64,000 nucleotides of DNA from Doryteuthis pealeii (lineage: Eukaryota > Mollusca > Cephalopoda > Myopsida > Loliginidae). The translations under genes and the position numbers were made by a program. Below, piece by piece: positions 10,201 through 21,058 of this stretch (position 1 is its first letter; each line of letters begins with the position of its first letter). Under the pieces are notes generated by a model. It was not told where the DNA came from, did no database searches, and worked only from the letters and a program-made list of their open reading frames with translations. The stretch is from the NCBI GenBank assembly GCA_023376005.1, contig CM042150.1, positions 74,791,069 through 74,855,068 on the forward strand, read 5' to 3'.

Positions 10201-10796
10201 TAATATAATAAAATATCATATCAAATTAGAAAGGCTAATGAAACTGAATAAGAATGCAGATAAAAAGATTTGGAACAGAGGGGGTATAATCGGAAAATAG
10301 AACAACTTTGAAACTAACTCTTCCATCATTTTCCATTACTCCCGTCTTTCATTGGTAAATTTTCCTAATTTAACTATTTAGTTAAAATAGGAAGTAAAGA
10401 ATAAAATTACAGTTACTTCTTCTTGTTAATGGATTTCTTTTAAGATTTATCCCCGAGATTTTTGCTCATATGCAATAAGATAAAACCAAACAATTAGAAA
10501 TCAATAATACTAAGCATATATTTATTAAAATCAAATTTTTAAGATCAATATGCAAATTAGCCTTCCTATTCACACTGTAGACCACTATTTTGTTGAATAT
10601 ATAAATCCAATTGCCTGTTATTAGTATGTAGATATGGTCAACAGTCTTAATGATGTAAAACCATTTTATCAATAATTGAGGTTTAAATAAATATAAAATC
10701 ATGGAGAATGTGACGTAAATAAGAAAGGGAGCTATGACTTGTAAAGTAATATAGTTACGGTTACAGATAGACAAACCCACAATCTCCATTATAATA

Positions 10797-10839
<43 letters not shown>

Positions 10840-11199
10840 AACCAAATAAATAAACAAATTAATGAAATTGCTTTATAGAATATATAACTTTAAGATTAGA
10901 AATATTTTTCAATACATATCTTTCTCACCAAGAAGAAAATGGCCTTGAGTCATGAAATATAATCTTAAACTTTTCCTCCCACTTTTATTTCAATTGTCTC
11001 CCACCACAGTTAGGCAGTAAGAGAGGAATAAATAAAGTCTTAAAGATGTGGCGTCACTCTTTCTTCTTTATTTTTCTTTTCTCTTCTCTGTGGGTGAGAT
11101 AACAAAAATAATTATTGGTTCCCTTAACACATCTCACTCTACCATCCATTCCATTTATCAGACATTTCTATATATGTAGTTTAGAATTAAACTAAGGGT
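10201..11199. other. No gene recognised; contains (AT)n at 10799-10834
   Basis: AT-rich DNA. A 107-codon minus frame at 10466-10789 is hydrophobic, low in complexity and matches no family I know, so I do not call it a gene. Confidence 0.45.
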
Positions 11200-11310
11200 G
11201 TAATCAGATTGGTGGTGCTTGTAATGTCAGTGTAACAAGTGGATTCAGCTACCTGAGTTCAAATCCTGATATGGCTACTTGCATTTCACATTAGGATTCC
11301 CAAAAGAATT
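11200..11310 (+). mobile_element. SINE-B, truncated, tRNA-derived head
   Basis: A decayed head is followed by a B-box-like GAGTTCAAATCCTGAT. The family body TTGCATTTCACATTAGG then CCCAAAAG corresponds to TTGCATTTCACTTCACAC...CTTGGGAAAGG of the fuller copy at 33576. No 3' tail. Confidence 0.6.
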
Positions 11311-11640
11311 ACAACAGGAACACACACACACACTAGTTGCATTCCCAATAATCAAATTAAATACATTGTACAATACCAAATATGGATGTGACAAGGGTGT
11401 GTTTCTTTTATAAAGGCGTGTTTTAATCCAGAATAGATACCATTTATAATTGGTTGCTTCATCAAATGAATCAGAGACAGAATTCTCATGAGTCGTCTCT
11501 ACCTCTGATAATGATTCATTCAACAAAATGTGTGGAAACTGTTACCACTGAAATCTTCAACATTCAACAGATTTTGAGGCCTTTTCTTATCCTTATCATT
11601 AATATCATCAGTAACAAAAATTGAACACTTATCAAGAGCA
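11311..11640. other. No feature recognised
   Basis: AT-rich DNA with a short (AC)n run at 11321-11331. An 83-codon minus frame at 11275-11526 is not recognisable. Confidence 0.4.
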
Positions 11641-11817
11641 GACTCATCTTGAGTTGAATCCAGTTTTATGGATTATACATCAGACTCGTTTTGAGTTGAA
11701 TCTAGTTTTATGGATTATACATCAGACTCGTTGTGAGTTGAATCCAGTTTTATGGATTATACATCAGACGCATTTTGAGTTGAATCCAGTTTTATGGATT
11801 ATACATCAGATTCATTA
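11641..11817. repeat. 42-bp minisatellite, about 4.2 copies
   Basis: GAGTTGAATC recurs at 11651, 11693, 11735 and 11777, an exact 42-bp period. Because 42 is divisible by three, one plus frame reads a 14-residue repeat (ELNPVLWIIHQTRF). I regard that as incidental. Copies differ by single substitutions. Confidence 0.95.
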
Positions 11818-11843
11818 AATTCCTTTGAGATTTTTTACTTTAA

Positions 11844-12083
11844 TCAAATCTCAAACAAAACTAAATATTTATTTACTGAGAAATGTAATACATTTTCACA
11901 ACTTTTATTTGTGGAATCATGGTTCCTGCAATTCTCCAGTGCATTATTCACGTGTTCTTTCAGAATTGGATTATATTCTGCAAGAAGCCTTACAGCTTCT
12001 AAGAAGTTCTTACAATTTTCTATTTGCTTTTTGTCAAAAGAATTTTCTAAAGCTTCAGTCTGTTTGTTACGATACAGAAGTGT
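11844..12083 (-). pseudogene. hAT transposase fragment (ZMYM1-like, DUF4371 region)
   Basis: The minus frame reads TLLYRNKQTEALENSFDKKQ, then ENCKNFLEAVRLLAEYNPIL, then KEHVNNALENC and a stop at 11844. The pattern GNFLExxxLLAxxDPxLKEH is typical of the hAT superfamily DUF4371 domain. About 80 codons remain. The catalytic region and BED/TTF zinc finger are not seen adjacent. The 148-codon plus ORF over 11794-12240 is the antisense of this remnant. The fragment is bracketed by two minisatellites. Confidence 0.75.
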
Positions 12084-12249
12084 TCAAAAGTCAATATATA
12101 ATAGAATATCAATGATACAGCTCAAGACTGTTGTTGAAATATTTGTTTATTCCTCAGAGAAAACATTTCTTGTGACAAACAATGTGTCATTAGATTTGCC
12201 TCTAGAATTAATGAATTATACCTTACTGGAATGCTTGTAAAATTAGAAT

Positions 12250-12536
12250 TGTGATATGTCTCCAGTCAGTGTCATGACTGTGATATGTCTCCAGTCAGTG
12301 CAACCTTCAATCATCACTGACTGTGATATGTCTCCAGTCAGTGCAACCTTCAATCATCACTGACTGTGATATGTCTCCAGTCAGTGTCATCACTGACTGT
12401 GATATCTCCAGTCAGTGCAACCTTCAATCATCAGTGACTGTGATATGTCCAGTCAGTGCAACCTACAGTGACTGTGATATGTATCCAGTCAGTGCAACCT
12501 TCAACCATCACTGACTGTGATATGTCTCCAGTCAAT
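12250..12536. repeat. Variable-length minisatellite, nine copies
   Basis: GTGATATGTCTCCAGTCAGT recurs with spacing of 29, 43, 43, 33, 41, 34 and 43 bp. The longer units add GCAACCTTCAATCATCACTG. Length variation follows loss or gain of that extra piece. It is not a CRISPR array: units are contiguous with no unique spacers. Confidence 0.93.
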
Positions 12537-12960
12537 ATATCAACTTAGTTTTAAAAGAAATGTGAAGGATGTGTTGATTTGGATGGAACACCCAGAGAAG
12601 ATAACTGCAGAGATTCTAGTGTAACTGGAAACCAATGCTGTAGTTGCATTGGTAAACAAATCACTGTTATGTGGCTCTTGTTTGTGAATGCAAGTTTTCT
12701 CTTCATTTCTATGAATGTTAGTTGATGCTTTTGAATTTCCTGATTCTGTTTGGAACATTGGATGGTTCTATCTTAACCAGCTGGGATGATGTTGAAAATT
12801 CTTACAGAAGAAAGTTTCAATATTTTTTTTTGTCCAATCATCTGCAATTCTTTTCTTTTTCTTTTCTTTTCTGTGCACCATTTTTAGGTTTGCGCATCTA
12901 GACATTTGTGATATTATAATATCATAAAATATGAATTTTTTCAGCAAAGTTTTCATCTAA
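12537..12960 (-). other. Possible further decayed hAT sequence
   Basis: On the minus strand, frames at 12768-12956 and 12540-12758 include a basic run followed by DDWTKKNIETFF. They lie upstream of the DUF4371 fragment and might be its N-terminal side, but I see no zinc-finger motif. Weak. Confidence 0.2.
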
Positions 12961-13194
12961 GTATATAACATAAAATGTACTGTAAATATATTTGAAAAAA
13001 TAATATAGTATGATAATAATTATTTCATATAACTCAAAATATTAAAATAATAATCTAACACATCACTCAATAAGTCCAGGGTCTGACATATAAATAGCAC
13101 CACTAATAAAAAAATCCATATGATTTTTATAAAGTACTAACTTTCAAATGGCATGTGTCAAAATTTGAGCCCAATCAGATTATTAGTTTATACA

Positions 13195-13349
13195 GGGCCA
13201 GTTTAGCTCAGTCAGTATAGCGTTCGGCTAGGAATCACAAGGTTCCTGGTTCACCTCACCTCAGACGTTAAAATAATCTACTTGGTCTAGCACTAGTGAA
13301 AAGGCGATAGACTCCCTCACTGTCTGGCTGATACCAACATTTAGCCACC
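13195..13349 (+). mobile_element. SINE-A nested in the mariner 5' untranslated region
   Basis: It starts GGGCCAGTTTAGCTCAGTCA (A-box), continues with GTTCGGCTAGGAATCAC and AAGGTTCCTGGTTC (B-box), then jumps directly to ACCTCACCTCAGACG. About 100 bp of the SINE-A body is therefore missing compared with 44459-44702. The 3' part CTTGGTCTAGCACTAGTG and GGCTGATACCAAC is present. The SINE lies between the left mariner TIR and the transposase start, so it inserted after the mariner. Confidence 0.88.
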
Positions 13350-13376
13350 CAACAACTGTTGCAAATTTTCAAAACA

Positions 13377-14407
13377 ATGGAAAAATCTGAATTTCATGTG
13401 TTGATAAAGCATTGCTTTCTGACGGGAAAAAATATTGTTCAAGCAAAGCAATGGCTTCATAAGTGTTATTCAAACTTTGTGCCATTGGAAACAATGGTTA
13501 AGAGGTGGTATGCTAACTTTAAACGCGGTCATACAGATACAAATGATGCTGAATGCTCAGATCACCCAAATTCGGCAAGTGTCCTGGAAAACACCAAAAA
13601 ACTTCACAAATTCCTTTTGGCTGTTCATATATTGAAGTTGCATGACATCACAGAGGAGTTGAAGACATCAGAAGGCAGTGTATTCACCATTTTGCATGAA
13701 CATTTCTCAATGAGAAAGCTGTGTTCAAAGTGGGTGCCGTGCTTGCTGACAGTCGATTAAAAACAACAATGCGTTGACAATTCAGAGCGTTGTTTCCAAC
13801 TGTTTCAACATAACAAAAAGGAGTTTTTGAATAAATATGTGACAATGAATGAAACATAGATCCACCACTTCACTCCAGAGTCAAATCGGCAGTCAGCTGA
13901 GTGAACAGCAGCAGGTGAAAGACGCCCAAAGCGACCAAAGATGCAAACATCAGCAGGCAAAGTTTTGGCCTCCGTATTTTGGGATGCACAAGGTACTTTG
14001 TTCACACGATTACCTTGAGAATAGCAAATATTATGTAACATTATTGTTTGAAGAAAGAAATCACCAAAAAACGACTACAATTGAAGAAGAAAAAAGTGTT
14101 CTTTCACCAAGACAATGTACCGTATCACAAGTTGATCGCAACAATGGCTAAAGTACATGAATTGCACTTCGAATTGCCTCTGCACCCACCCTATTCTCCA
14201 GATCTGGCCCCCAGCAACTATTGGCTGTTTGCAGTCCTCAAAAGAATGCTCCAGGTAATGAGATTTAGTTCCAATGAAGAAGTGATATCGGAAACTGAGG
14301 CATATTCTGAGGCCAAAGACAAATCATTCTACAAAAAAGGCACTGAATTGTTAGAGAAGCATTGGAATTAGTGTATCACCCCAGAAGGAGACTATCTTGA
14401 GGAATAA
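13377..14407 (+). pseudogene. Mariner transposase pseudogene
   Basis: The ATG at 13377 begins MEKSEFHVLIKHCFLTGKN, the mariner helix-turn-helix N-terminus. The frame stays open through TILHEHFSMRKLCSKWVPCL and LLTVD to a stop at 13758. After further stops and shifts, later frames give IHHFTPESN, KVLASVFWDAQG, KKVFFHQDNVPYHK and HPPYSPDLAPSNYWLF. The ending is ITPEGDYLEE-stop. Spacing from the D of HQDN to the last catalytic position is 34, but that position is N (APSN) instead of D, so even a repaired frame would lack the third acidic residue. Size matches the usual 340-350 residues. Confidence 0.93.
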
Positions 14408-14473
14408 ACTCGAATTTTGCCTAAAAGTTCTTGTTTTATTAGTTAAGCCCGGAACTTATTGAGTGATGTGTTA

Positions 14474-14984
14474 TATTCAGTAAACATAATTATTAATTAG
14501 AAAAAAGAAATTAACATTTGTAACTTTTGTACAAGGAATAAATCTTCAAGTAAATCAATTTTTTCAACAATTATTGTCGGAGACACCATTTTGTGTAATT
14601 GCTAGATTACAAAAATTAGTGAACAGATATCCCAACAATTGTAGATGATGACAAAACACAGCAAACTAATCCCAAGTTATAGTTTTCCTATTATAATTGA
14701 TTGTCAAAAACGACTCTTTTCACTAAACAGCCTTTCAAAGCTATATTCCTTATTAACTTTCCAAATTAGGTGCTGACTATAGCAGTGACCAAAATTCCTA
14801 ACAAAAATGCAAACTTGCAAAATTAAAAGCAATGGCAAACAACAACAACAATAACAACAACAACAATAACAACAGCAACAATAACAACAACAATAATAAT
14901 AATACAGAAACCAGAAAAATAAAGCTTAATAACTAGAAGGAAAGAACCTCCCTCTCTTTTGTATTATTTAAGTTTTTTTTAATT
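14474..14984. other. AT-rich DNA with (AAC)n/(AAT)n tract at 14838-14902
   Basis: No gene. The trinucleotide tract alternates AAC and AAT units. Confidence 0.6.
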
Positions 14985-15112
14985 GTTCTCATCTTTATCA
15001 TTACACAATGTTTCTGCAATGTTTCACTCATTTTTAGGTGTTTCTTGTCAAACTCAGGAACCTTCTCGTCAAACTCGGGTGCCTTCATGTCATAATTAGG
15101 AGTGAAGAATTT
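14985..15112 (+). repeat. FB-family fragment (single arm)
   Basis: TTCTCATCTTTATCATTACA, CAATGTTTC, GGTGTTTCTTGTCAAACTC, GGAACCTTCTCGTCAAACTC and TTCATGTCATAATTAGGAG match the left arm of the palindromic element at 35310 in order. Only one arm is present. Confidence 0.75.
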
Positions 15113-15639
15113 GTGTTCATAACAGTATTATAAAATGTTTAGGTTAATAACTCACTCTCTAGTCTAAATTTGTGATATCAATAGATAAAGATATTGACAC
15201 TCAGTTTAAAACATGAATGGTTAATCTAATCGTCTGGGTTTATTTACAATAAAGTGTTTTAAAATTCTTGTTGTTTTATTATATTTTCTTATATGAATAA
15301 TACAATAACTGTTATATTTGCTTACGGATATTGCAGAGGAGGAAAGAAAGAGAGAAGTGAAGGGAGGCTTTCCTTACAAGGACAGCACTGTATCACTTGC
15401 TGTTTGTGCAAGAAGGAAATGCTAACTAACAAATTAGTGAACAAACATATAAGGATATATTTATGAGAAATATACAAAGAAATTTAGTTGTATGAATGTC
15501 TTTTGGGGGAAAAGCCTTTAAGATATGCAAGAAGATCAATGTTGCAGGAGGGAAAATTTGGTGCTCAGAGAATAGACTTGTATTATTGTTTGCTGTGGGA
15601 AAAGGATTGTTAAAAAGGGCTCAATACAGGTTGTGCATG
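15113..15639. other. No feature recognised
   Basis: AT-rich. An 84-codon minus frame at 15536-15790 is not recognisable. Confidence 0.4.
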
Positions 15640-15960
15640 TCAGTACCAAGAGAAATATAATGTGATATGACCATTTAAGAGGTGGCCTCTTTGCAGCACA
15701 TGTTACATGGTTAGGCCTGTGTAGAATCAACATCATACTCACTTTCACAGACAAAAGACAAACTGTAACCAAATATAGGCTCTGTACCAACTACCAGAAC
15801 ATATCCATGTGTTGGGTATTTATGGATCAGTATCCGCACTGAAAACCAGCAGCTAATCAGATTCCAGGGAATGAGCTTGGCCTAGGTATATAGTGAAGCA
15901 GCCCAAACCTGTATTTAAACCACCTGCCAACACTCAGCTCTGCAGATTCATCTTGCAATA
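15640..15960 (+). repeat. Copy related to the TIR element at 27515-27796 (one end)
   Basis: AATCAACATCATACTCACTT, GACAAACTGTAACCAAATA, CAGTATCCGCACTGAAAAC and AGCAGCTAATCAG correspond to pieces of the two halves at 27515-27796. Only one terminus is recognisable, and the matches to the right half appear as its reverse complement. Confidence 0.5.
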
Positions 15961-16880
15961 CAGCTGAATACTGATAAACTTGTAAAAATTTCTACAGCCT
16001 GGGGGCATAGCCACTAGTTTTGGCCAACCCAGATCTGCCAAGAAGAGAGAGATGTGAGGAGGGAAATTTAGTGTATTTATGTGTTTCAGAGGATTGGTAG
16101 GAGTGCCTTCCAATTGTCCAAAAGGATTCATATAACCTGCTCACCACTGTGGAGTAAGCAGTCAGTCGGTGCCTTAAGTGGTCATGTATCCATCCTATTT
16201 TTTGCTTTGATTAAAAAGTCAGATTTAATATTTTTATTACTACCTCCTATTCACAATTTCTAAGGTTTAACTAACTTGCATACATGTGTACATGGGACTT
16301 TAATGTCATTGTTTTAGTTTTCCTCCTCCAAATAGAAATGAACATACTCCTAGGTATCCTGTATAAACCTCAAAGAAAAAAGTTTACTGACAGGGATTCA
16401 TTAACGTTGTTGCTGCCTAAGTTGAAAAGATGTTAGGGGTATTTATTTCCAGTACTACCAAGTTGGATATTGATTGAACAACAAGGAATCTTAGTCATAA
16501 CCATTATTGACATGAGCTTAGTCCACATTTAGAATGAAAGGAAAATGAAACTTTTGCTACTTAGGCTCTTTGATGACTAGGGCTTTTGGGCACTACTCTA
16601 TTGCCCAACAGCTCATTTTGCACTTGATGGGAATATATCATTCTCCCCTAACCCTCATATCAAATACATAGATAGGTATGTGTGTGTGTGTGTGTGTGTA
16701 ATTAGTTTTTACTTAGGTTAATCTATTGATTCGTCCCTCTTGAGAAGCATATCTATCTATCTTCTCATATATATTTATAGCTAAAGGTGTAACAAACATG
16801 TATGATAGGTACGTAGTTAAAAACAAGTAAAATATATAGATATATTCCGAGGGCGGGGGAATATATCTCAGCCTAAATGT
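15961..16880. other. No gene recognised; short (GT)n at 16679-16699
   Basis: Mixed composition with no assignable frame or element. Confidence 0.45.
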
Positions 16881-16985
16881 TGGGGAACTATGCACTGATC
16901 CTACACAAAAGTACTGTGGGGCAATACTTTGATTCTAGGCAGAGTGTTCCAGTACTACACACTAATCCTAGACAGAAATGCCACT
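16881..16985. repeat. Short degenerate tandem repeat, three units of about 35 bp
   Basis: Units resemble GGGGAACTATGCACTGATCC followed by TACACAAAAGTACT, with substitutions. The second unit reads GGGGCAATACTTTGATTCTA and the third CAGTACTACACACTAATCCT. Confidence 0.6.
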
Positions 16986-17091
16986 CTATAAGTAAATAAT
17001 CTGTCAGATACCCATGAGTGGAAATGGTCTATAATCCGATACCCCCGGTATTTAAGGCCTTTTTATTCACAATATATATATATAAGTTAGC

Positions 17092-17313
17092 AAAGTGACC
17101 TATTGTTGGTAACAGCCAGCTTTTTTGCTAGCACTAAACCAAGGAGATTGTTTTTACTTAGGTGGATCGCTACACCTACCATCTGCTCCCCAATTTAACA
17201 TACAGATCAGATTACACAATCTTTGCTACTCATACACTGAGTTGGTAGGGACCAGTATCAAACCAGGAACCTTGAAATTCCTAGGCAGGTACTCTACCTA
17301 ACTCTGCTATATG
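17092..17313 (-). mobile_element. SINE-A, diverged
   Basis: Body pieces in minus order are GGATCGCTACACCTACCATC, CTACTCATACACTGAGTTGG, GGTATCAAAC-like ACCAGTATCAAACCAGG and ACTCTACCTAACTCTGC. The 3' portion CTAGCACTAAACCAAGGAGA is retained. The A-box is eroded, so this looks older than the 44 kb copies. Confidence 0.8.
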
Positions 17314-18068
17314 GTAACATTTGAATAACTTGGTGGAGGAAGAAAGCATGCCATCTTTTTTTAAATTGATTATAAAGTAAATTTTTAAATAAAAGATTTA
17401 TTCAACTTAACATTTATAGAATATGTTATTACACAAATTAAAATCTAGTAGATCTGTGTTAAGATTTACTTTCTTCTCTTCTGGAATATTCAGCCAGCCT
17501 TACATTCAAAGGATAAAGCAAATTTTCTTTTCTGAACATTTTTTAAAGTCTTCCAATTCAAAATGGCTCACCATTTAATAGATTCATATTTTCTTAGACC
17601 TGTTATACGGCATTTAGTCATATTTTCTATTTTTGAATGCTACATTTCTGGAAAATGTTTTTTTTAACAGATTTAAATTGGAAAATGAAAAAAAAAGTTA
17701 TTTTTTTCAATCTATCTATCAAAACCTTGTTCCGAATCAATTATGGAGGTTGAAAAGGTGAACCCACTTTGCCAATCTAGTAAGTTAACTTAGATTAATT
17801 CTCATGCTCTTTGTAAACTTAGGAAATAAAGAATAATTTTGTGCTTGTTCAGATACTCATGAACAGAACTTTCTATAAGCTAAAGTCAAAAAAGAAAGTA
17901 TTGACCATAAGTATTTAAACAGGACTAAATTTATGCCTTGTTATGTTGATCGCAATAAAATTATATTCTTCTTGTGTGTATATTTACCCAACATCTCTGC
18001 TGCAGGCAGGATGTGACTCTAGGAATAGCTGCCTACAGTCTATGAGGAAAAAGATAAGTTCATAAAAT
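17314..18068. other. No feature recognised
   Basis: AT-rich sequence without recognisable coding or repeat ends. Confidence 0.5.
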
Positions 18069-18444
18069 GTAAAGACAAAAGGGAAAGCACATGTACTTTT
18101 AACCTTATTTATTCACATATAAACTCAACAACAGTCATATAACAAAGTACTTAGGGGCAGTACTTACAGTTCATATATCTCCCTCGTTGAAAGGGGTGTC
18201 AGGTTGGGTCTACAGTTGTTACTCCCTCACTGAGGGGAAAGTTCCTTCAGTCACAAGAGACTGAGACAAGAGCTCGTTTCTACGAGGCTCACACATTGGT
18301 ACCAAAACCGTAAAGAGGCTTCTTCCCCCAACCTGACAAGGGACATTACCTTTCTACTTCCTGTCCCCAAAGACACAGGAGAGTTCTAATCCCTACATGA
18401 CAAAACATCTGTTTTTAAGATGAGCACAGCTGGTATTGGTTACA
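18069..18444 (-). mobile_element. LTR of a retrotransposon (minus strand)
   Basis: On the minus strand it starts TGTAACCAATACCAGCTG at 18444, just after a purine-rich AGGAGAAGGAAAAATTT. Near its 3' end is AATAAATAAGG, a polyadenylation signal. The left boundary at 18069 (TGTAAAG on plus) is a guess, and no matching target duplication is evident. GC content is clearly above the flanks. No pol sequence adjoins the polypurine side. Confidence 0.5.
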
Positions 18445-18499
18445 AAATTTTTCCTTCTCCTAGAGACAAAAAAAAAACAGTTTGAAATACTATTTACCC

Positions 18500-18645
18500 A
18501 TACATCATGGAATAAGAGATGGATTCATGCCTTTTTTTAAGAGCATTAGCATCAAGTGAAATGCAAATAGCCTCATTCAGGATTTGAATCACCAATTCCA
18601 TTTTTTAAAGCAATAACCATTATGCTAAACATACCTTCTTGAATA
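18500..18645 (-). mobile_element. SINE-B fragment
   Basis: On the minus strand, TTAGCATAATGGTTATTGCT is the tRNA-like head, followed by GATTCAAATCCTGAATGAGG and CTATTTGCATTTCACTTG. The 3' half and tail are absent. Confidence 0.75.
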
Positions 18646-19799
18646 ATGTACTTGTTCTAAAATCTTAGAACAAGTAGTTAGAAGCAAATTGTCTGTTTAT
18701 CTGAATAGTTATAAGTAGTATGTATAAATTTACAATAGACAGCTAGATAGCAGTATATTAACATATCAAGAGACACATACACACAAATGCATATATAAAA
18801 AAGGAAGTGTTAGATTTGGCTTGTAATGTTACATTATAACACTTAATGATTTTACTCTTGTAGTGATTGACTCCTTCTTTTTATGTTAATCTTCTGGTTG
18901 GATTCACAAGATGAATAATTTCATCCGAACATTATGACCTTCCTCCAATGCAACGTGAAAAACAAAAAAAGGAAAATGGAACTGAGGAATTTTCACTGAT
19001 TTGACATTTATGCTAAATTTTACAAAGGAAATTGCTCGGTATAGAGGAAAAAAATCAAATTTAAATCTGCAAACAATGCATTAACTAAAATGCACTGAGA
19101 ACAATTCCAAGAACCATTTGTTCAGCTTCTTGAAGAATTTCTGTTTTAAGAAATCCCCCACAAAACCAATTCTTGCCAAGGTTTTCTCTATTCTATGCAA
19201 AATGTGTTCTAATACAGAGAGTTTAAGAAGGATTAGTTTTCCCTAGAATACAGGAATGTAAAGGATTATTACCCACCATGAATTTTGGAAATAAAAAGGA
19301 TTATCATTCAGATTTAGAGGAATTCTAGGATTAAGATTTTTCAGGAATAAAAGAATTCTTCTTCTTGTTGAATGTATGAATATATGGATTATTATGTTAG
19401 AATATAACACTGAAGAAATTAGTATTTTCTAAACAGGGAACAAAAGGTGCATTATTCTCTAAAGAAAAATGTACTTTTTAATTTCTATGAAGGAATGTGT
19501 ACACATCTGTTGGTGAATATCTACAGTTTCATTCAGAAATAACTAGATAATCATCAGTTTTTTATAAAAAGGTAATTTTCTTCTATGATTGAAGCACCTA
19601 GTAAAACATTATACAATTAAAACAAATATTGTTAGATATTACTCACTACCAAACTCTATAGCACTGAAACACTATAATAAAAAAATATGTATATGTAGCA
19701 TTCAAAAAATAAATACAGGCCTTATATATATTCATGTAATTTTCCTTTTATTTATAGGGGTTTGGCAAAATATTCAATCAAACCTCCACAGTGTCAACA
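18646..19799. other. No feature recognised
   Basis: AT-rich DNA. A 71-codon plus frame at 19589-19804 shows no recognisable motif. Confidence 0.45.
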
Positions 19800-20027
19800 T
19801 GTGATACAAAGTTGGTTTAAAGTGAATTGCCCTGCAGAAAGCATACTTCTCGTGGGTAGGGTCCCAAAAATGACTCAGTTCCTTTGGCATTTCCCTTCAG
19901 GGTTGCCTTAAGCACTGGGCAATCAACACAGCCCTTACCCTTTTTAGCCAAGAAAGTAGGTGCTGTTTGGAAGAAAGCTTCCCCACCACCCTTGAACTGA
20001 GCTGTTTTATACATTAAATACCAAATA

Positions 20028-20030
<3 letters not shown>
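19800..20030. other. GC-richer block of unknown identity
   Basis: Composition stands out from the flanks. A 65-codon minus frame (19817-20014) contains KGCVDCPVLKATLKGNAKG, but I cannot assign it. Probably part of a dispersed repeat ending at the following (AT)n. Confidence 0.3.

Positions 20031-20033
<3 letters not shown>

Positions 20034-20081
<48 letters not shown>
20034..20081. repeat. (AT)n microsatellite
   Basis: About 48 bp AT tract. Confidence 0.95.
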
Positions 20082-20084
<3 letters not shown>

Positions 20085-20094
20085 CTTTATTTAT

Positions 20095-20475
20095 TTTTTG
20101 AAGAATATACATGATGGGCAGATAGATAGTGCGTGTCATTCTAACAGATTCCTATATGAAATAGCTAGTATACCTGATATACTGGATCCCATGGTTAGTC
20201 CTGTTATTTGTCTGTAGGTAAGTGAAGTAGGTATTGTATACTATAATGGATAGTAGCTGGTGTATATCTGTTGCAATTAAGTTGTGACAGTATAGGTTCT
20301 TGGAGATGATATGTTCAGATATGAGATCAATTGCCAGGTGTGCAGGGGCTGTGGTATGGAGGGAGATTTCATCTAAGCTGAATACATAATTATTTTGTGT
20401 AAGTTGTTCTGTATTCAGTTGTAGTCTATGGATGACCTCATCAGAATTTTTAACATTTCCTGGAAAGAAAGTCCA
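20095..20475 (-). pseudogene. Penelope-like element reverse transcriptase fragment
   Basis: The minus frame includes VFSLDEISLHTTAPAHLAID, the equivalent of the FSLDVxSLYTNVPxxxAI motif of Penelope-like RTs with its catalytic D. It continues with YNTYFTYLQTNNRTNHGIQY, matching the TYFxFNGxFYxQTxGxxMGS region, and ends ESVRMTRTIYL after a stop. About 120 codons cover the RT palm. The second catalytic DD box and the GIY-YIG endonuclease are not present here. Confidence 0.8.
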
Positions 20476-20652
20476 ACAGGCACACTAGCCAACTGTCAAA
20501 TAAGAGATCCAAATATATGCCAAAAACTATTTACTATTTGATTTACTTAACATACCATGATTTTTATAAAGGAAGTACAATTAGACCCTTCCACATCAGA
20601 ATTAAAGAACCCCTCAATACATGTGTATCCTCATTCCATAAACATTAATTAA

Positions 20653-20658
<6 letters not shown>

Positions 20659-20725
<67 letters not shown>
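20659..20725. repeat. (AG)n microsatellite
   Basis: About 67 bp uninterrupted AG tract. Confidence 0.97.
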
Positions 20726-20728
<3 letters not shown>

Positions 20729-20810
20729 TCATTAAGTCTTGCAGCTGTTTTAAAATGCAATAACCTTTGTTGTACAAAAGATAGAATCATTTAGTAAAAC
20801 CCAATGAAAG

Positions 20811-21058
20811 TGTTGTGGCCTGGTTAGGGGCCAGAATAAAGACACAAGACAGGAAATGAGTTAAACAAATATATTAACAAAGAAAAGTAGTACAAATATA
20901 TACCAATGAGTCGGTTACATGCGAGGCTGTGTTATTGGCTGTCTGTTGAAATACTAACTCTCACTTAAGTGCAGAACCTGTTGCTATTTATAGTTGGAAG
21001 AGTTCAAACGTGTAAATTACCATAACAGAAAGTAACTCTGAAAACATGTTTAATTACA
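20811..21058 (-). mobile_element. Short LTR (minus strand) with adjacent polypurine tract
   Basis: Minus strand: TGTAATTAAACATG start at 21058, TATA-like CTATAAATAG near 20988-20997, and CCACAACA end at 20811. The bases just upstream on the minus strand read AAGGGGGGGGGGTA, a polypurine tract, so this is the 3' LTR of a truncated element. Flanks GAAAG and TACCC do not match, as expected if only one LTR remains attached to internal sequence. Confidence 0.6.

Larger units (their letters stand above)
13058..14471 (+). mobile_element. Mariner element with both TIRs and TA duplications
   Basis: The left end ACACATCACTCAATAAGT (13058-13075) has its exact reverse complement at 14454-14471. The match continues imperfectly to about 30 bp per side. 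TA flanks both ends (13056-13057 and 14472-14473), the mariner target duplication. Length is 1,414 bp including a nested SINE of about 155 bp, so the original was near 1.26 kb, normal for mariner. Stops and frameshifts make it non-autonomous. Because the ends are intact, transposase supplied in trans could in principle act on it. Confidence 0.95.

Noticed and set aside
11794..12240. 148-codon plus ORF
   Set aside because: The minus strand of the same bases gives a recognisable hAT DUF4371 segment, so the plus ORF is antisense.
12250..12536. CRISPR-like repeat array
   Set aside because: Units are contiguous and vary by internal segments. There are no unique spacers, and the genome is eukaryotic.
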